Shown piece by piece: positions 53,081-61,917 of a DNA stretch of 64,000 nucleotides. The number at the start of each line of letters is the position of its first letter. Within the stretch, counting starts at the first letter, position 1. Below the pieces are notes generated by a model. It had not been told where the DNA came from. It worked only from the letters and a program-made list of their open reading frames with translations, and searched no databases. The stretch is from positions 1 through 64,000 of the forward strand of contig DATATI010000095.1 of NCBI GenBank assembly GCA_036268875.1, given 5' to 3'. The translations under genes were made by a program, and so were the position numbers. Source of the DNA: Polyangia bacterium (GTDB taxonomy: Bacteria > Myxococcota_A > Polyangia > Fen-1088).

Positions 53081-54604
53081 TCATCGCTCACCGCCGGCGG
53101 CGTCGCGGATGAATCGCAGGATCGACGCCACGGCGAACCCCGTGCCGCCTTTTCCGATATGACCGAACTCTTTGTCGGCGCTCGCCGGACCGGCGATGTC
53201 CACATGGACCCACGGCGTCTCGCCGACGAACTCTTTGAGAAAATGACCGGCGGTCAGGGCGCCGCCCCAGCGCTCGCCGGTGTTCTTCATGTCGGCGATC
53301 TCCGATTTCAGCTGCTCGGACAGACGGCCGGGCAAGGGCAGCGGCCACATCTCTTCACCGGCGGCACGCGCGGCATTCAGCCAGGCCACTGACAAGGCTT
53401 CGTTGTTGCTCATCACGCCGGCGGTGTGCTGGCCCAGCGCCACCACGCAAGCGCCAGTCAAGGTGGCAAAGTCGATGACAATGTCCGGCTTCAGGGCCAA
53501 GCCGTACGTCAGAGCATCGGCCAAAGTTAGGCGGCCCTCAGCGTCGGTGTTGTTGATCTCCACGGTCTTGCCGGCCATCGAGCGGAGCACGTCGCCCAAT
53601 TTGTAGGATCGTCCGGAAGGCATGTTCTCGGTGCATGCGGCCAAAGCATGGACCTCCACCGGCAATTTCTCGCGGGCAACAGCGCCGATCGCGCTCAGCA
53701 CAGCGGCGGCGCCCGCCATGTCGACCTTCATATCCAACATGCCGTCGTTGGTCTTCAACGACAGCCCGCCCGAATCGAAGGTCACGCCCTTGCCAACCAA
53801 AACGATCCGCTTACGCGGTGCCGCCGGTTTCCAGGCCAAATGAATGAAGCGCGGCTCTTCGTCACTGCCTTGAGAAACAGCGAGGAAAAGGCCCATTCCG
53901 CGCTCCCGGCACTCGGTGGGGCCCAAGACTGTGAACTCCAAACCAGCAGCGTGCGCCAGTTCGCGCGCCGTCTCCGCCATGCGTGTCGGCGTCATCACCG
54001 CGGCGGGTTCGTTGACCAGATCGCGGGCCATAGCCACCGCACGCGCCGTCTCCTGAGCCCGAGCGAGGGTCCGGGCGGCAGCGGCGCAATATTTGTTGTT
54101 GGCGGCGGTCCGGGAAAAAATTAGCAGCGCGGCGAGTGGTTCAGGTGGGCGATTGTCGCCGGAGAGGTATTTGTCGAAGCGATAGGCACCCAGCAAAGCG
54201 CCCTCGGCCAGTGCCTGGATGTCTGAAAATGACGGTTCGTCTTCGGGGTCGGCCGCGACCGGCAGGAGAACCAGACCGCCTTTGCTGGCGCCGACGGACG
54301 CGGCCGCGCGGGCGGCGCGGCCGGCAGCGGGCCGCATGTCGGCCGGCTGCGACGAGGAACGCTTACCGAGTCCGATCAACATCAGCCGCTCGGCGGCCAG
54401 TCGTCCTTGCGTGTGAACCAGCAAGGTCTGTCCTGCTCGGCCGCGAAATCGCTCTTCGAGAATCGCCCGCCGGAGGCTGCCGTCCAGCGCTCGGTCGGCG
54501 GCCGCCAGCGTCGGATCGTCTGCCGTCGCCTCTTGGTGAAAAACAAGGGCCAAAAGCGAAAGCGGCTGCAGCAACGGATCAGCGGCTGAAAATGAGATCT
54601 CCAT
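53081..54604 (-). CDS. pepA: Leucyl aminopeptidase (M17)
   Basis: This 507-residue M17 aminopeptidase removes N-terminal residues from peptides with two metal ions. The C-terminal catalytic domain shows VGKGVTFDSGGLSLK (about residues 271-285), the second metal segment DMKVDMAGAAAVL and the family signature NTDAEGRLTLADAL (about 352-365). The N-terminal domain is the usual less conserved macro-like fold. ATG 54604 starts MEISFSAADPL. It is transcribed away from the small-protein/khpB pair, 95 bases apart. Confidence 0.95.
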   Translation of the reverse strand: MEISFSAADPLLQPLSLLALVFHQEATADDPTLAAADRALDGSLRRAILEERFRGRAGQTLLVHTQGRLAAERLMLIGLGKRSSSQPADMRPAAGRAARAAASVGASKGGLVLLPVAADPEDEPSFSDIQALAEGALLGAYRFDKYLSGDNRPPEPLAALLIFSRTAANNKYCAAAARTLARAQETARAVAMARDLVNEPAAVMTPTRMAETARELAHAAGLEFTVLGPTECRERGMGLFLAVSQGSDEEPRFIHLAWKPAAPRKRIVLVGKGVTFDSGGLSLKTNDGMLDMKVDMAGAAAVLSAIGAVAREKLPVEVHALAACTENMPSGRSYKLGDVLRSMAGKTVEINNTDAEGRLTLADALTYGLALKPDIVIDFATLTGACVVALGQHTAGVMSNNEALSVAWLNAARAAGEEMWPLPLPGRLSEQLKSEIADMKNTGERWGGALTAGHFLKEFVGETPWVHVDIAGPASADKEFGHIGKGGTGFAVASILRFIRDAAGGER

Positions 54605-54660
54605 GGCGGCCGGGCGGCTTCAGGGTAGGGGGCAGAGTCGCGATTTTCAAGGGAGTTCTG

Positions 54661-54690
54661 TTGACAGGAACGCAGCCAAGACAGTAGCGT
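54661..54690 (+). promoter_or_regulatory. Promoter of the small basic protein/khpB pair
   Basis: A perfect TTGACA (54661-54666) with an 18-base spacer to TAGCGT (54685-54690). The expected start, near 54697, is almost at the ATG 54700, so the message may be leaderless. Confidence 0.45.
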
Positions 54691-54699
54691 GGTCGGTTA

Positions 54700-54948
54700 A
54701 TGGCGTCGGCCACCCGGAAACAGACTGTGCGTAAGCGCGATCGCAAAGTGACCGCGAAATCCGGCACGAAGGTAGCTGTAACGCCGACGACGAAAGTTGC
54801 TCGGGATGAAGCTCCGACCGGCGGAGAAAGTCGATTGGCTAAGAGCCGGGTCGCCACCCATGGCAAAGAGCCCGCGGCCATGGAAAGTTCGAGCGAACAC
54901 AAAGTTCCCCCTGCGCTGCCGGTGCCCATCGCCAGCTTCACATTTTGA
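54700..54948 (+). CDS. Small Lys/Arg-rich hypothetical protein
   Basis: This 82-residue protein starts MASATRKQTVRKRDRK. The first 35 residues are rich in Lys, Arg and Thr, the middle is Ser/Glu-rich, and it ends PPALPVPIASFTF. It is not recognised. There is no ribosome site, but a promoter with TTGACA places the transcript start next to the ATG. khpB follows after 36 bases in the same direction. The basic head would suit nucleic-acid binding, and the pairing with an RNA-binding KH protein makes that attractive, but it is only a guess. Confidence 0.5.
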   Translation: MASATRKQTVRKRDRKVTAKSGTKVAVTPTTKVARDEAPTGGESRLAKSRVATHGKEPAAMESSSEHKVPPALPVPIASFTF

Positions 54949-54984
54949 GCGCCGGTTTCAAACACCGAGAGAGAGACGACGAAG

Positions 54985-55470
54985 ATGTCCGAGAACCATC
55001 AGCTGGCTGACAAGCGGGAAAATGCCGCCCGGATCTTGCGCGAGATTTTGGATCGAATGGGAATCGATGCCGAGGTCAGCGCCTTCGACGATGGCGAGCG
55101 GGTAATCTTAGACGCGCATGGCCAGGAATCTGGATTGGTGATCGGGAAAAAGGGAGCCACCCTTGATGCTCTTCAATATTTGATCAACCGGATAGTCAGC
55201 AAGAAGCCGGGCGACGGCCCAGGCATCGTCGTCGATGCGGAAGGATACCGGGGTCGACGCGAGGATTCGCTGACCGATCTGGCTCAGCGGCTGGCCGAAA
55301 AGGCGATCAAGAGCGGGCGTCCGGTCCCCGTCGAGCCGATGAGTCCGCATGACCGGCGGATCATTCATGTGGCGCTGAAGGAACATGGAGGCGTCACAAC
55401 CGAATCGGAAGGGGAAGGACTCTTTCGCCGGGTAGTGATTTTTCCGAAGGGCCGCGCCTCAGAGAGCTGA
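54985..55470 (+). CDS. khpB: KhpB/Jag-type KH and R3H RNA-binding protein
   Basis: This 161-residue protein has a KH domain with the GKKG loop (GLVIGKKGATLDALQYLIN, about residues 50-68) and a C-terminal R3H domain (about 90-155, AIKSGRPVPVEPMSPHDRRIIH). The N-terminal Jag_N domain found in longer Jag proteins is absent. KhpB partners KhpA to bind many RNAs. In many bacteria it follows yidC; here it lies 11 kb away on the other side of the origin, behind a small basic gene. Its 3' end overlaps the convergent bioD by 12 bases. Confidence 0.9.
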   Translation: MSENHQLADKRENAARILREILDRMGIDAEVSAFDDGERVILDAHGQESGLVIGKKGATLDALQYLINRIVSKKPGDGPGIVVDAEGYRGRREDSLTDLAQRLAEKAIKSGRPVPVEPMSPHDRRIIHVALKEHGGVTTESEGEGLFRRVVIFPKGRASES

Positions 55471-56181
55471 GCGGTCGCCGAGCAGCCTCGCAACGCGATA
55501 AGCGCCCAAGGCCGCCAGCAAGGCGTCGGCCAATCGATCGGGAGAAGGGTCGGTGACAAAGGGCAAGACGCCCAGCGGTCGAACGCCGGAGATGAGTTCG
55601 ATTTGCCGGAGGTTGTCCAGCTTCGGATCGTGAGAGCCAGGGCTGGTCTCGACCAGGATGATTCCCGCCAAAGCCAAGCCGCGGCGGCGGATTTCGTTAG
55701 TGGCCAGACAACAATGGTTGATGGTTCCCAGGGCTGCGCGGCCCACCAAAAGAAGCGGAAGGGCCAGGCACAGAGCGATATCCACAGTGGTGGACGTCCC
55801 AGCAAAAGGCACCAAAAGGCCGCCCGCGCCTTCGACGAGCAACCCGGCTCCTTGGCTTCGCAACGAGGCAGCTCTGTCGACTATCGAAAGGATATCGACG
55901 GTAATACCCGCGGCGGTTGCGGCGACGGAAGGAGCGGCAGGCAAAGGAAAGGTATAGCGGACGACTTGCTCGACGGGCACGGGCTGATCCGCGGCCAGCC
56001 ATAGCGCCCGCGCGTCGGCTGGGTCGGGAGAGCAGCCGGTCTCGACTGGCTTGAAAGGCACAAAAGTCTTGCCCGATCGATGGGCGATTCGGGCCAGGGC
56101 GCAGGCGACGGCCGTCTTGCCGACGCCAGTGTCGGTGCCGACGACAAACAGTCCGGGCTGGAGAGAAAGATCGATACTCAC
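55459..56181 (-). CDS. bioD: Dethiobiotin synthetase
   Basis: This 240-residue P-loop enzyme forms the ureido ring of dethiobiotin from DAPA, CO2 and ATP. It has the phosphate loop GTDTGVGKTAVACAL (about residues 15-29), FKPVETGC near 43 and EGAGGLLVPF near 115. The frame is intact, in contrast to bioF just upstream. Its ATG overlaps the bioF stop by four bases, so the two were a coupled bioFD operon. bioA and bioB are not in the window. Confidence 0.94.
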   Translation of the reverse strand: MSIDLSLQPGLFVVGTDTGVGKTAVACALARIAHRSGKTFVPFKPVETGCSPDPADARALWLAADQPVPVEQVVRYTFPLPAAPSVAATAAGITVDILSIVDRAASLRSQGAGLLVEGAGGLLVPFAGTSTTVDIALCLALPLLLVGRAALGTINHCCLATNEIRRRGLALAGIILVETSPGSHDPKLDNLRQIELISGVRPLGVLPFVTDPSPDRLADALLAALGAYRVARLLGDRSAL

Positions 56182-57400
56182 GGAGACAGCTCGCTCAGGG
56201 CCGCGAGGAGACCGTCGATCTCCTCCGGCTGATGAGAGGCGGAGATCGTCACCCGTAGGCGTGCAGTTGTTTCGGGGACGGTTGGTGGACAGATGGCCGG
56301 GACGAAGAGGCCACGATCCGAAAGCAGGCGGGCCGCCGCGAGGGCTCGCTGGTCGCTGCCGAGGATGACAGGAAAGATCGGAACGCGCGGCTGGGGCGAT
56401 CCAAGGAGACCGCGGGAAGGCAGGCCAGCCGCGAGACGCTGGCAGTTGGCTTGGAGGGCGCGGCGGTGTGCGTCGCCTTCAGCGCCGGCGGCAAGAGATA
56501 CGGCGGCAGCGCTGGCGGCGGCCGACGGCGGGCGGGGCGGCCGTGGTAAAAATGAACGTCCGGGCCTTGTTGAGAAGAAAAAACCGCTAGGGACTTTGGC
56601 CGGCGACGAACCTGCCGAAGGATCCAAATGCCTTGCCCACGGTCCCAATGAGGACGTTGGGAATGATTCCGGCGGCGGCGCAAAGCCCGCGACCGCCCGG
56701 CCCCAAGACTCCCAGAGCATGAGCTTCGTCGACCACGAGAACCGCGCCGGTATCCTGAGCAGCCCTGGCCAGGGCCCGCAGAGGCGCGACAGCGCCATCC
56801 ATAATGGAAAGGGACTCCGTGACCAGTATGCGATGCCGATAAGAGACAGCCTTTTGAAGAGTCTCATGAGCAGCACTTAGGCGCCGCTCCCTCTGGTGAC
56901 GTTGGTGCGATAAGAGACAGCCTTTTGAAGAGTCTCATGAGCAGCCCGGCCATCTGCACAATGGAAAGATCTTTTAGCGTTGCCCGGGACAGGCGGCAAC
57001 CATCGAATAGGCTGGCATGTTTGCCCTGATCAGAGGCGATTAAGTCCTCGGGCCCGGCCAGTGCGGTGATTGCAGCCAAATTGGCAGTTATAGCCGGTTG
57101 AGAAGCAGAGGCAGTCGGGCTGCGGAAGGTGTTGGGACGAGGCGGCCTCAAGCTCGTGATGGGGGCGGCAGATCTCCGCTAACCAGGCGGGCGGCGGCGG
57201 AGCCGAAGCCAAAGGCGCCGCTGATGTCGGCTGCGGCTTGAGCGAGAATGGGATAGGTGACCAGCCCGAGATAATCATTGGAAGCAAAGGAAAGGAGAGG
57301 GCGGTTCTGCTGCCGCACATGGATGCGGTCGCCTCCGGAAACGGCAGGACAAGCGCGCAATCGGTCATGCGCACGGAGCTGGTTCCAGTTCTTCGGCCAA
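56178..57400 (-). pseudogene. bioF: 8-amino-7-oxononanoate synthase, frameshifted
   Basis: The BioF sequence can be followed across the whole interval on the minus strand but only by changing frame. From a TTG at 57400 the pieces are AEELE, RAHDRLRAC...FASNDYLGL...RLVSGDLP, HHELEAA...FSTGYN, NLAAITALAGPEDLIASD, AAHETLQKAVSYR and HRILVTESLSIMDG. Then come DEAHALGVLGPGGRG, TVGKAFGS with the PLP lysine, and the C-terminal part to the stop. The changes are extra bases at 57381-57382, 57161-57165, 57086, 56578-56583 and 56522-56523, missing bases at 56972-56975 and 56595-56597, and a 71-base gain at 56837-56945. Correcting them gives exactly 383 codons, a normal BioF. Either a young pseudogene or a poorly resolved stretch of sequence. 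Confidence 0.88.
56837..56945. repeat. 38-base direct repeat inside bioF
   Basis: Identical 38-base copies lie at 56837-56874 and 56908-56945, separated by 33 bases that have no counterpart in BioF. One copy plus the 33 bases (71 in all) is extra relative to a working gene and brings a stop codon. Confidence 0.9.
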
Positions 57401-57486
57401 GGACGGCAGGAAGTGGATATATTGCCTTTATACCCCCCGGCGATGTTCCACGTGAAACGATCCGCTGGCGATGCGGAGTTCCGGTT

Positions 57487-58119
57487 TCACGTGGAACGTC
57501 GGAAAGATAATAGCCAGCGGGTGCCATCGGCATAGGATTCGACATCTTCCGGATCAAGTCGATCCGGAATTGCAAGCGACCGATGCGCCGACAATGCCAG
57601 GATGCGACCCTCCGGCCGAACCAAGGACCATGCCTTTTGCAACCAATCTTCGGGACGAAATGTTGCTCGCGACATAGCCACATCAAAGGGGGCACTGCGT
57701 CCGCCAGGCAAAGCGCCTTCCCATCTTTCGGGCACCACCGATACGCGATTACTTAGCCGCAAGGTGCGGATGGCCGTTCGAAGAAAAGCGACCTTCTTTC
57801 GGATCGGTTCCACCATGAGGATAGAGGCCTGGGGCGCCATCAGCGCCGCCGGCAGAGCAGGCAAACCACCGCCGCTCCCGATGTCCACCACTTTGGCTGT
57901 GCTCTTGATTTGCCTGGCGACAGCAAACGCGTCCGAGAAATGCTCGTCTATCAATTCATTGAGCGATTTCGCCCCCGTCAAATTGATCCGTTCATTCCAT
58001 TGCAAGAGCAGTTGGCCATAAGTCAGCAATGCCGCTCGGTCCGCCCGGGACAGAGGAAGCTGCCATTGCTCCGCCATTCGCCGAAGCTGTGTTAGCGCTT
58101 GTTCTTCTTTCGGCACCAT
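57487..58119 (-). CDS. rsmG: 16S rRNA (guanine-527-N7)-methyltransferase
   Basis: This protein of 210 residues from ATG 58119 (MVPKEEQALTQLRR) is the normal length for RsmG/GidB. It carries LQWNERINLTGAK near residue 46, the SAM loop VVDIGSGGGLPALP near 77 and VEPIRKKVAFL near 104. It makes m7G527 in 16S rRNA; loss gives low-level streptomycin resistance in other bacteria. The frame extends upstream but would overlap the divergent kinase gene. Its usual neighbours mnmG and parAB are not here. Confidence 0.93.
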   Translation of the reverse strand: MVPKEEQALTQLRRMAEQWQLPLSRADRAALLTYGQLLLQWNERINLTGAKSLNELIDEHFSDAFAVARQIKSTAKVVDIGSGGGLPALPAALMAPQASILMVEPIRKKVAFLRTAIRTLRLSNRVSVVPERWEGALPGGRSAPFDVAMSRATFRPEDWLQKAWSLVRPEGRILALSAHRSLAIPDRLDPEDVESYADGTRWLLSFRRST

Positions 58120-58141
58120 TCGGACAGTATCATTGCGGCCC

Positions 58142-59200
58142 ATGTTGGCAGAGCCGGCCCTGTCTGAAACCCTGGGTGAATTCGTGAAGTACTTTGCCGG
58201 CGGTCGCTCGGCCTCTGTGCAGACACTGGTGGGCGATGCCTCCAGTCGGCGATACCACCGCGTGACAATGGCTGGCGGATCGCCAGCCAGCGTGGTGATC
58301 ATGGAGCTGCCCGAGGATCAATCGAAGTCCGAGGAGGGCGGCGCCGAAGGGCCGCCGACTGAACTGCCGTTTCTGAACCTGCAGCGCTATTTGGACGCCG
58401 GGGGATTGCCGGTTCCTCGTATCTATCATCACGATCTGAAACGGGGACTGGTGGCGCTGGAGGATCTGGGTGACCAAACATTCGAGATGGCCGTGAAAGC
58501 CGCCACGCCTGAGCAGCGGCGGGGGTTGTACCGACAAGCCATGGCGCACATCGTGGCCTTGCAACGTCTGGGAGACAGCCGCCCGGATCCGGCGTGTGTG
58601 GCATTCGGTCGGCGCTTTGATCAGGCTCTTTTGCGCTGGGAATTAGACCATTTTCGCGAGTGGTACCTGGAAGCGGCGTCGCATGCGGCCCTCACCGCTG
58701 CCGAGTCCCAGGCCGTGACCCAAGCCTTTGAGTGGATTGCCGCCACACTGGCTCAAAGCCCCCTGACCTTGGTTCATCGCGACTTCCAGAGCCGCAACTT
58801 GATGCTCGTCGGCTCAGCCGGCACGCCTGAGATCCGCATCATTGATTTTCAAGACGCTCTTCTTGGCTCGCGGGCTTACGATCTAGTGGCGCTATTAAGG
58901 GATTCTTATGTCGAGCTGCCGTCCGCCGAGGTAGACGCCCACGTCATCTGGTTTGGCCAAGAAGTGGGGTTGCCCGCCGAGGATTTCCAGCGCCTTTTCG
59001 TCCTGCAGGCCTTGCAGCGCAAGTTGAAGGACACCGGCCGCTTCATCTATATCGACCGGGTCCGCAAGAATCCCAGCTTCCTGCGCTGGATTCCCACCAG
59101 CCTTCGCTATGTGGCCGCGGCCTTGAGAGCAGCCCCAACGCCGCTTGAGCCACTGCGGGAGATCTTCGAACGCCATATACCGGCCCTCCACGACTCATAG
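58142..59200 (+). CDS. AmgK-like aminoglycoside-phosphotransferase-family kinase
   Basis: This 352-residue kinase-fold protein starts MLAEPALSETLGEF. It has a glycine-rich N-lobe (VGDASSRRYHRV), the catalytic loop LVHRDFQSRNLM (about residues 213-224), and the metal-binding IIDFQDALLGSRAYDLVAL near 238. These fit the COG3178 branch that includes AmgK, the anomeric N-acetylmuramate/N-acetylglucosamine kinase of cell-wall recycling. Its usual partner murU is not adjacent, so the substrate is uncertain. It starts 22 bases from the divergent rsmG start. Confidence 0.8.
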   Translation: MLAEPALSETLGEFVKYFAGGRSASVQTLVGDASSRRYHRVTMAGGSPASVVIMELPEDQSKSEEGGAEGPPTELPFLNLQRYLDAGGLPVPRIYHHDLKRGLVALEDLGDQTFEMAVKAATPEQRRGLYRQAMAHIVALQRLGDSRPDPACVAFGRRFDQALLRWELDHFREWYLEAASHAALTAAESQAVTQAFEWIAATLAQSPLTLVHRDFQSRNLMLVGSAGTPEIRIIDFQDALLGSRAYDLVALLRDSYVELPSAEVDAHVIWFGQEVGLPAEDFQRLFVLQALQRKLKDTGRFIYIDRVRKNPSFLRWIPTSLRYVAAALRAAPTPLEPLREIFERHIPALHDS

Positions 59201-59322
59201 CAGTTTGCTAGGTACATTTCGTATGACATTGCCGCCGTCCACAAAGCGCAGTGGACACGTCGCGTTGCCTATATACTTTCGCTCGCCGGCTTTGGGGGAC
59301 TGCTGCGCCCTCGGCTGAACCC

Positions 59323-61905
59323 ATGGAACCGCGAACCGAACCGCCCTTCCCGAAGAGTGTGCTGGTTGTTGACGACGATCCGAAGAGCCGTCGGATCATC
59401 GAGGTCAGCCTGCGCAGCGAAGGTTTCGACGTGCAGGTCGCCGCTGATGCCGTCGCGGCGACGGCCTGGTTGGAAGACAATGTGCCCGGCGTGATCATCG
59501 CCGCCACTGCTCTCGGCGACGTCGACGGCTTCGATTTTTGCCGCCGCGTGAAAGAGAAACCGGCGCACGCACAAGTTCCATTCATGTTGCTGGGCGAGGC
59601 CACGGCGGCGAATCGAATTCGCGGAATCGAGATCGGCGCCGAGGAATTCGTCGGCAAGCCGGTGTTCATCAAGGACGTGGTGGGTCGTGTGTCGTTGCTG
59701 CTGCAGCGGCAGAATCGCCAGCGTATGGAGACGGACGGGTCCGGCGACCAGGCTTTCGTCGGCACCCTAGCGGACATCTCGGTGGTTGATCTGGTTCAGA
59801 CGCTGCAAGGCCCGCGGCGCTCCGGCGTCGTCCATCTGCGCAGCCAGCAAAGCGGCAGCGGCGAAATCTATTTTCGCCAGGGTGCGGTGGTCGACGCGGA
59901 GGTCGGTCGCCTCTCGGGGCGCGAGGCGATGTTTCGCCTGTTTTCCTGGTCGCAAGGCACGTATCGCATCGAACCGAAGAGCATCCGTCGCAAGGACGCC
60001 ATTGGCCTTCCGCCGGCCGCGCTGGTGATGGAGGGGATGCGCCGGTTGGACGATTGGCAGCGCCTGTTGAAAGATCTTCCACCACTGCCGACGGTGTTCG
60101 AGGTCGACTACCGCGTGCTGGCCGAGCGCCTGGCGGAAATTCCCGACGAGGTGAACGCGATCCTGCGTCTTTTCGACGGCGCTCGCACCCTGCTCAACGT
60201 CGTCGATGATTGCGGCATCGCCGACAGCGAGGCGCTGAGCCTGGCGGGCAAACTGTTTGCTGAAGGCATCATTCGTGATGTGCAGGCGCCCGCCGAGGAG
60301 ACCGCGGCCGCTTCGCCCGCTGCCGAGGGATGGTTGACCGAGGCGGCGGGTCCGTTTCGCCCGCCGGCCGTCGCCGACGACGCCGAGCCGCCCACCGGCG
60401 ACGGAAACGACATTCATCGCCGGCGCACCGGACCGCTGGAGCCGCTGGAGCCGCCGCTTTCGGCAGCGCCGCCGCCAGTGGCCGACGAACCGCGACGGGA
60501 CACGTTGCTTGAATTGGCTGTTCCAGCGCTGGAGGAACCCAGCGCGGCCAATGGGGCGCCAGCCTCGGTCTTGAATGGTGCGATCTCGACGCCGATCGCG
60601 GCGCCGGCATCGGAGGAACCGCCGCCGGCCGATGCCGCCGACGAAACGGTGGATCTAGCGCCCAGCGCCGCTACGCCCGAGGCCGTCGCACCCACGGTGG
60701 CAGTCGCACCCGACGAGCCACCGCCCATCGCTGTGTCCAGCGGTGCCATTCCCGGACCGCGGGAGAATGAACCGGCCGTGGTCATCCCGTTCGGGGACAT
60801 GGGCGGCGCCGCGCGGCGCACCTTGCTGGCCGCTGGCGGAGCACCCACCGCCGCAGCGAACGCCGCCGACAGCGGTCCGCTGGCAGCCATCGCCGGTTCG
60901 TTGGGCGAGTCGATGTCGCCGTCGGCGCGCTCGACCGAGCCGGGCATTGGTCCGCCCGACGAACTATCCGCGGGATCGCCTCTTGCCGACGCCACCGCGG
61001 CGGAGGCCTTGCTGGCCGGTGCAGAACCATTCCCATCTGCGTCCGATTCCACAGCGCTGCCCGTAAAGGCCGCGCGCTGGACCAAATCGGGCGACGCCGT
61101 CAGCGACGCAGACGCGCTGGACGAGCTGAGCCTGCCTGGCCGCCATCGGGGACCGCTGATGTTGATCGGCGGTGCCGCGCTGCTGGGCGGCCTGGTCTTC
61201 GCGGCCCAACGTCTGTTTCCGCACGGCGAACGCGCAACCGATAGGCCCGCCCTAGCAGCGCCGGTCACGCCGTCCGAGCAAGCCCCGCGGGCAGTCGTCG
61301 TCAAAGAAGCCCAGGCGCCCGCCAAACCAGCGCTGCCGCCGGTGCCCGCGCCGGCGAAGAAGCCAGCGGCGCCCGCGGTCGAGCTACCGACGGCGCCGAT
61401 CGCCGCGTCGCCGAATCCACCCGGCAAAGAATCGCCGCCGCCCGCAGCGCGGGCGCCGGAACTGGCCGCGCGCGAATCACCATCGGCGGCGGCCGCGGCG
61501 AAGTCTCCATCCGCTGCCAAGCCGGCCGTCGCCGCGCAACCCGATCGCGGCGCTGATTTTTCCGGCCTGCTGGAGAAATGCCGAGCCGCCTTCAGCCAGG
61601 GCAAGGTTCGCGAAGCTGCCACCGCCTGCGCCGCCGCCAAGGACGCCAACGGTGAATCGGGCGACGCGCTGCTGCTCTTGGCCCATGTCGAGTTCAACCG
61701 CAATCACTTGAAGGACGCTCTGCAGTGGGCGGAGAAAGCGATCAAGATCGATCCCAATCTCGCCGACGCGTACGTGATCTTCGGCGGCGTGCAACAGGAC
61801 GCTGGCCGCAATCGCGAAGCAAAGTGGGCCTACAAAAAATATCTCGAGCTGGCCCCGCGCGGGCAGTACGCCGCCGACTTGCGGGCCATCGTCGACACGT
61901 TGTAA
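59323..61905 (+). CDS. Pseudo-receiver, DUF4388/PATAN-like, membrane and TPR protein
   Basis: This protein of 860 residues from ATG 59323 starts with a receiver-like domain (about 10-130) with the acidic pair (VVDDDP) and the conserved lysine (VGKPVF, Lys112). The phospho-acceptor position is Ala61 (IIAATALGDVDGF), and the switch Thr is Gly91. A PATAN/DUF4388-like domain follows (about 140-240, GTLADISVVDLVQTLQG, GEIYFRQGAVVDAE). A further helical part, a long Pro/Ala/Glu linker (about 330-590), one transmembrane segment (about 609-631) and C-terminal TPRs (about 735-855) come after. The signal domain is thus cytoplasmic and the TPRs lie across the membrane. Function unknown; this type is common in myxobacteria. 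Confidence 0.82.
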   Translation: MEPRTEPPFPKSVLVVDDDPKSRRIIEVSLRSEGFDVQVAADAVAATAWLEDNVPGVIIAATALGDVDGFDFCRRVKEKPAHAQVPFMLLGEATAANRIRGIEIGAEEFVGKPVFIKDVVGRVSLLLQRQNRQRMETDGSGDQAFVGTLADISVVDLVQTLQGPRRSGVVHLRSQQSGSGEIYFRQGAVVDAEVGRLSGREAMFRLFSWSQGTYRIEPKSIRRKDAIGLPPAALVMEGMRRLDDWQRLLKDLPPLPTVFEVDYRVLAERLAEIPDEVNAILRLFDGARTLLNVVDDCGIADSEALSLAGKLFAEGIIRDVQAPAEETAAASPAAEGWLTEAAGPFRPPAVADDAEPPTGDGNDIHRRRTGPLEPLEPPLSAAPPPVADEPRRDTLLELAVPALEEPSAANGAPASVLNGAISTPIAAPASEEPPPADAADETVDLAPSAATPEAVAPTVAVAPDEPPPIAVSSGAIPGPRENEPAVVIPFGDMGGAARRTLLAAGGAPTAAANAADSGPLAAIAGSLGESMSPSARSTEPGIGPPDELSAGSPLADATAAEALLAGAEPFPSASDSTALPVKAARWTKSGDAVSDADALDELSLPGRHRGPLMLIGGAALLGGLVFAAQRLFPHGERATDRPALAAPVTPSEQAPRAVVVKEAQAPAKPALPPVPAPAKKPAAPAVELPTAPIAASPNPPGKESPPPAARAPELAARESPSAAAAAKSPSAAKPAVAAQPDRGADFSGLLEKCRAAFSQGKVREAATACAAAKDANGESGDALLLLAHVEFNRNHLKDALQWAEKAIKIDPNLADAYVIFGGVQQDAGRNREAKWAYKKYLELAPRGQYAADLRAIVDTL

Positions 61906-61917
61906 GCGTCGGCGGTC

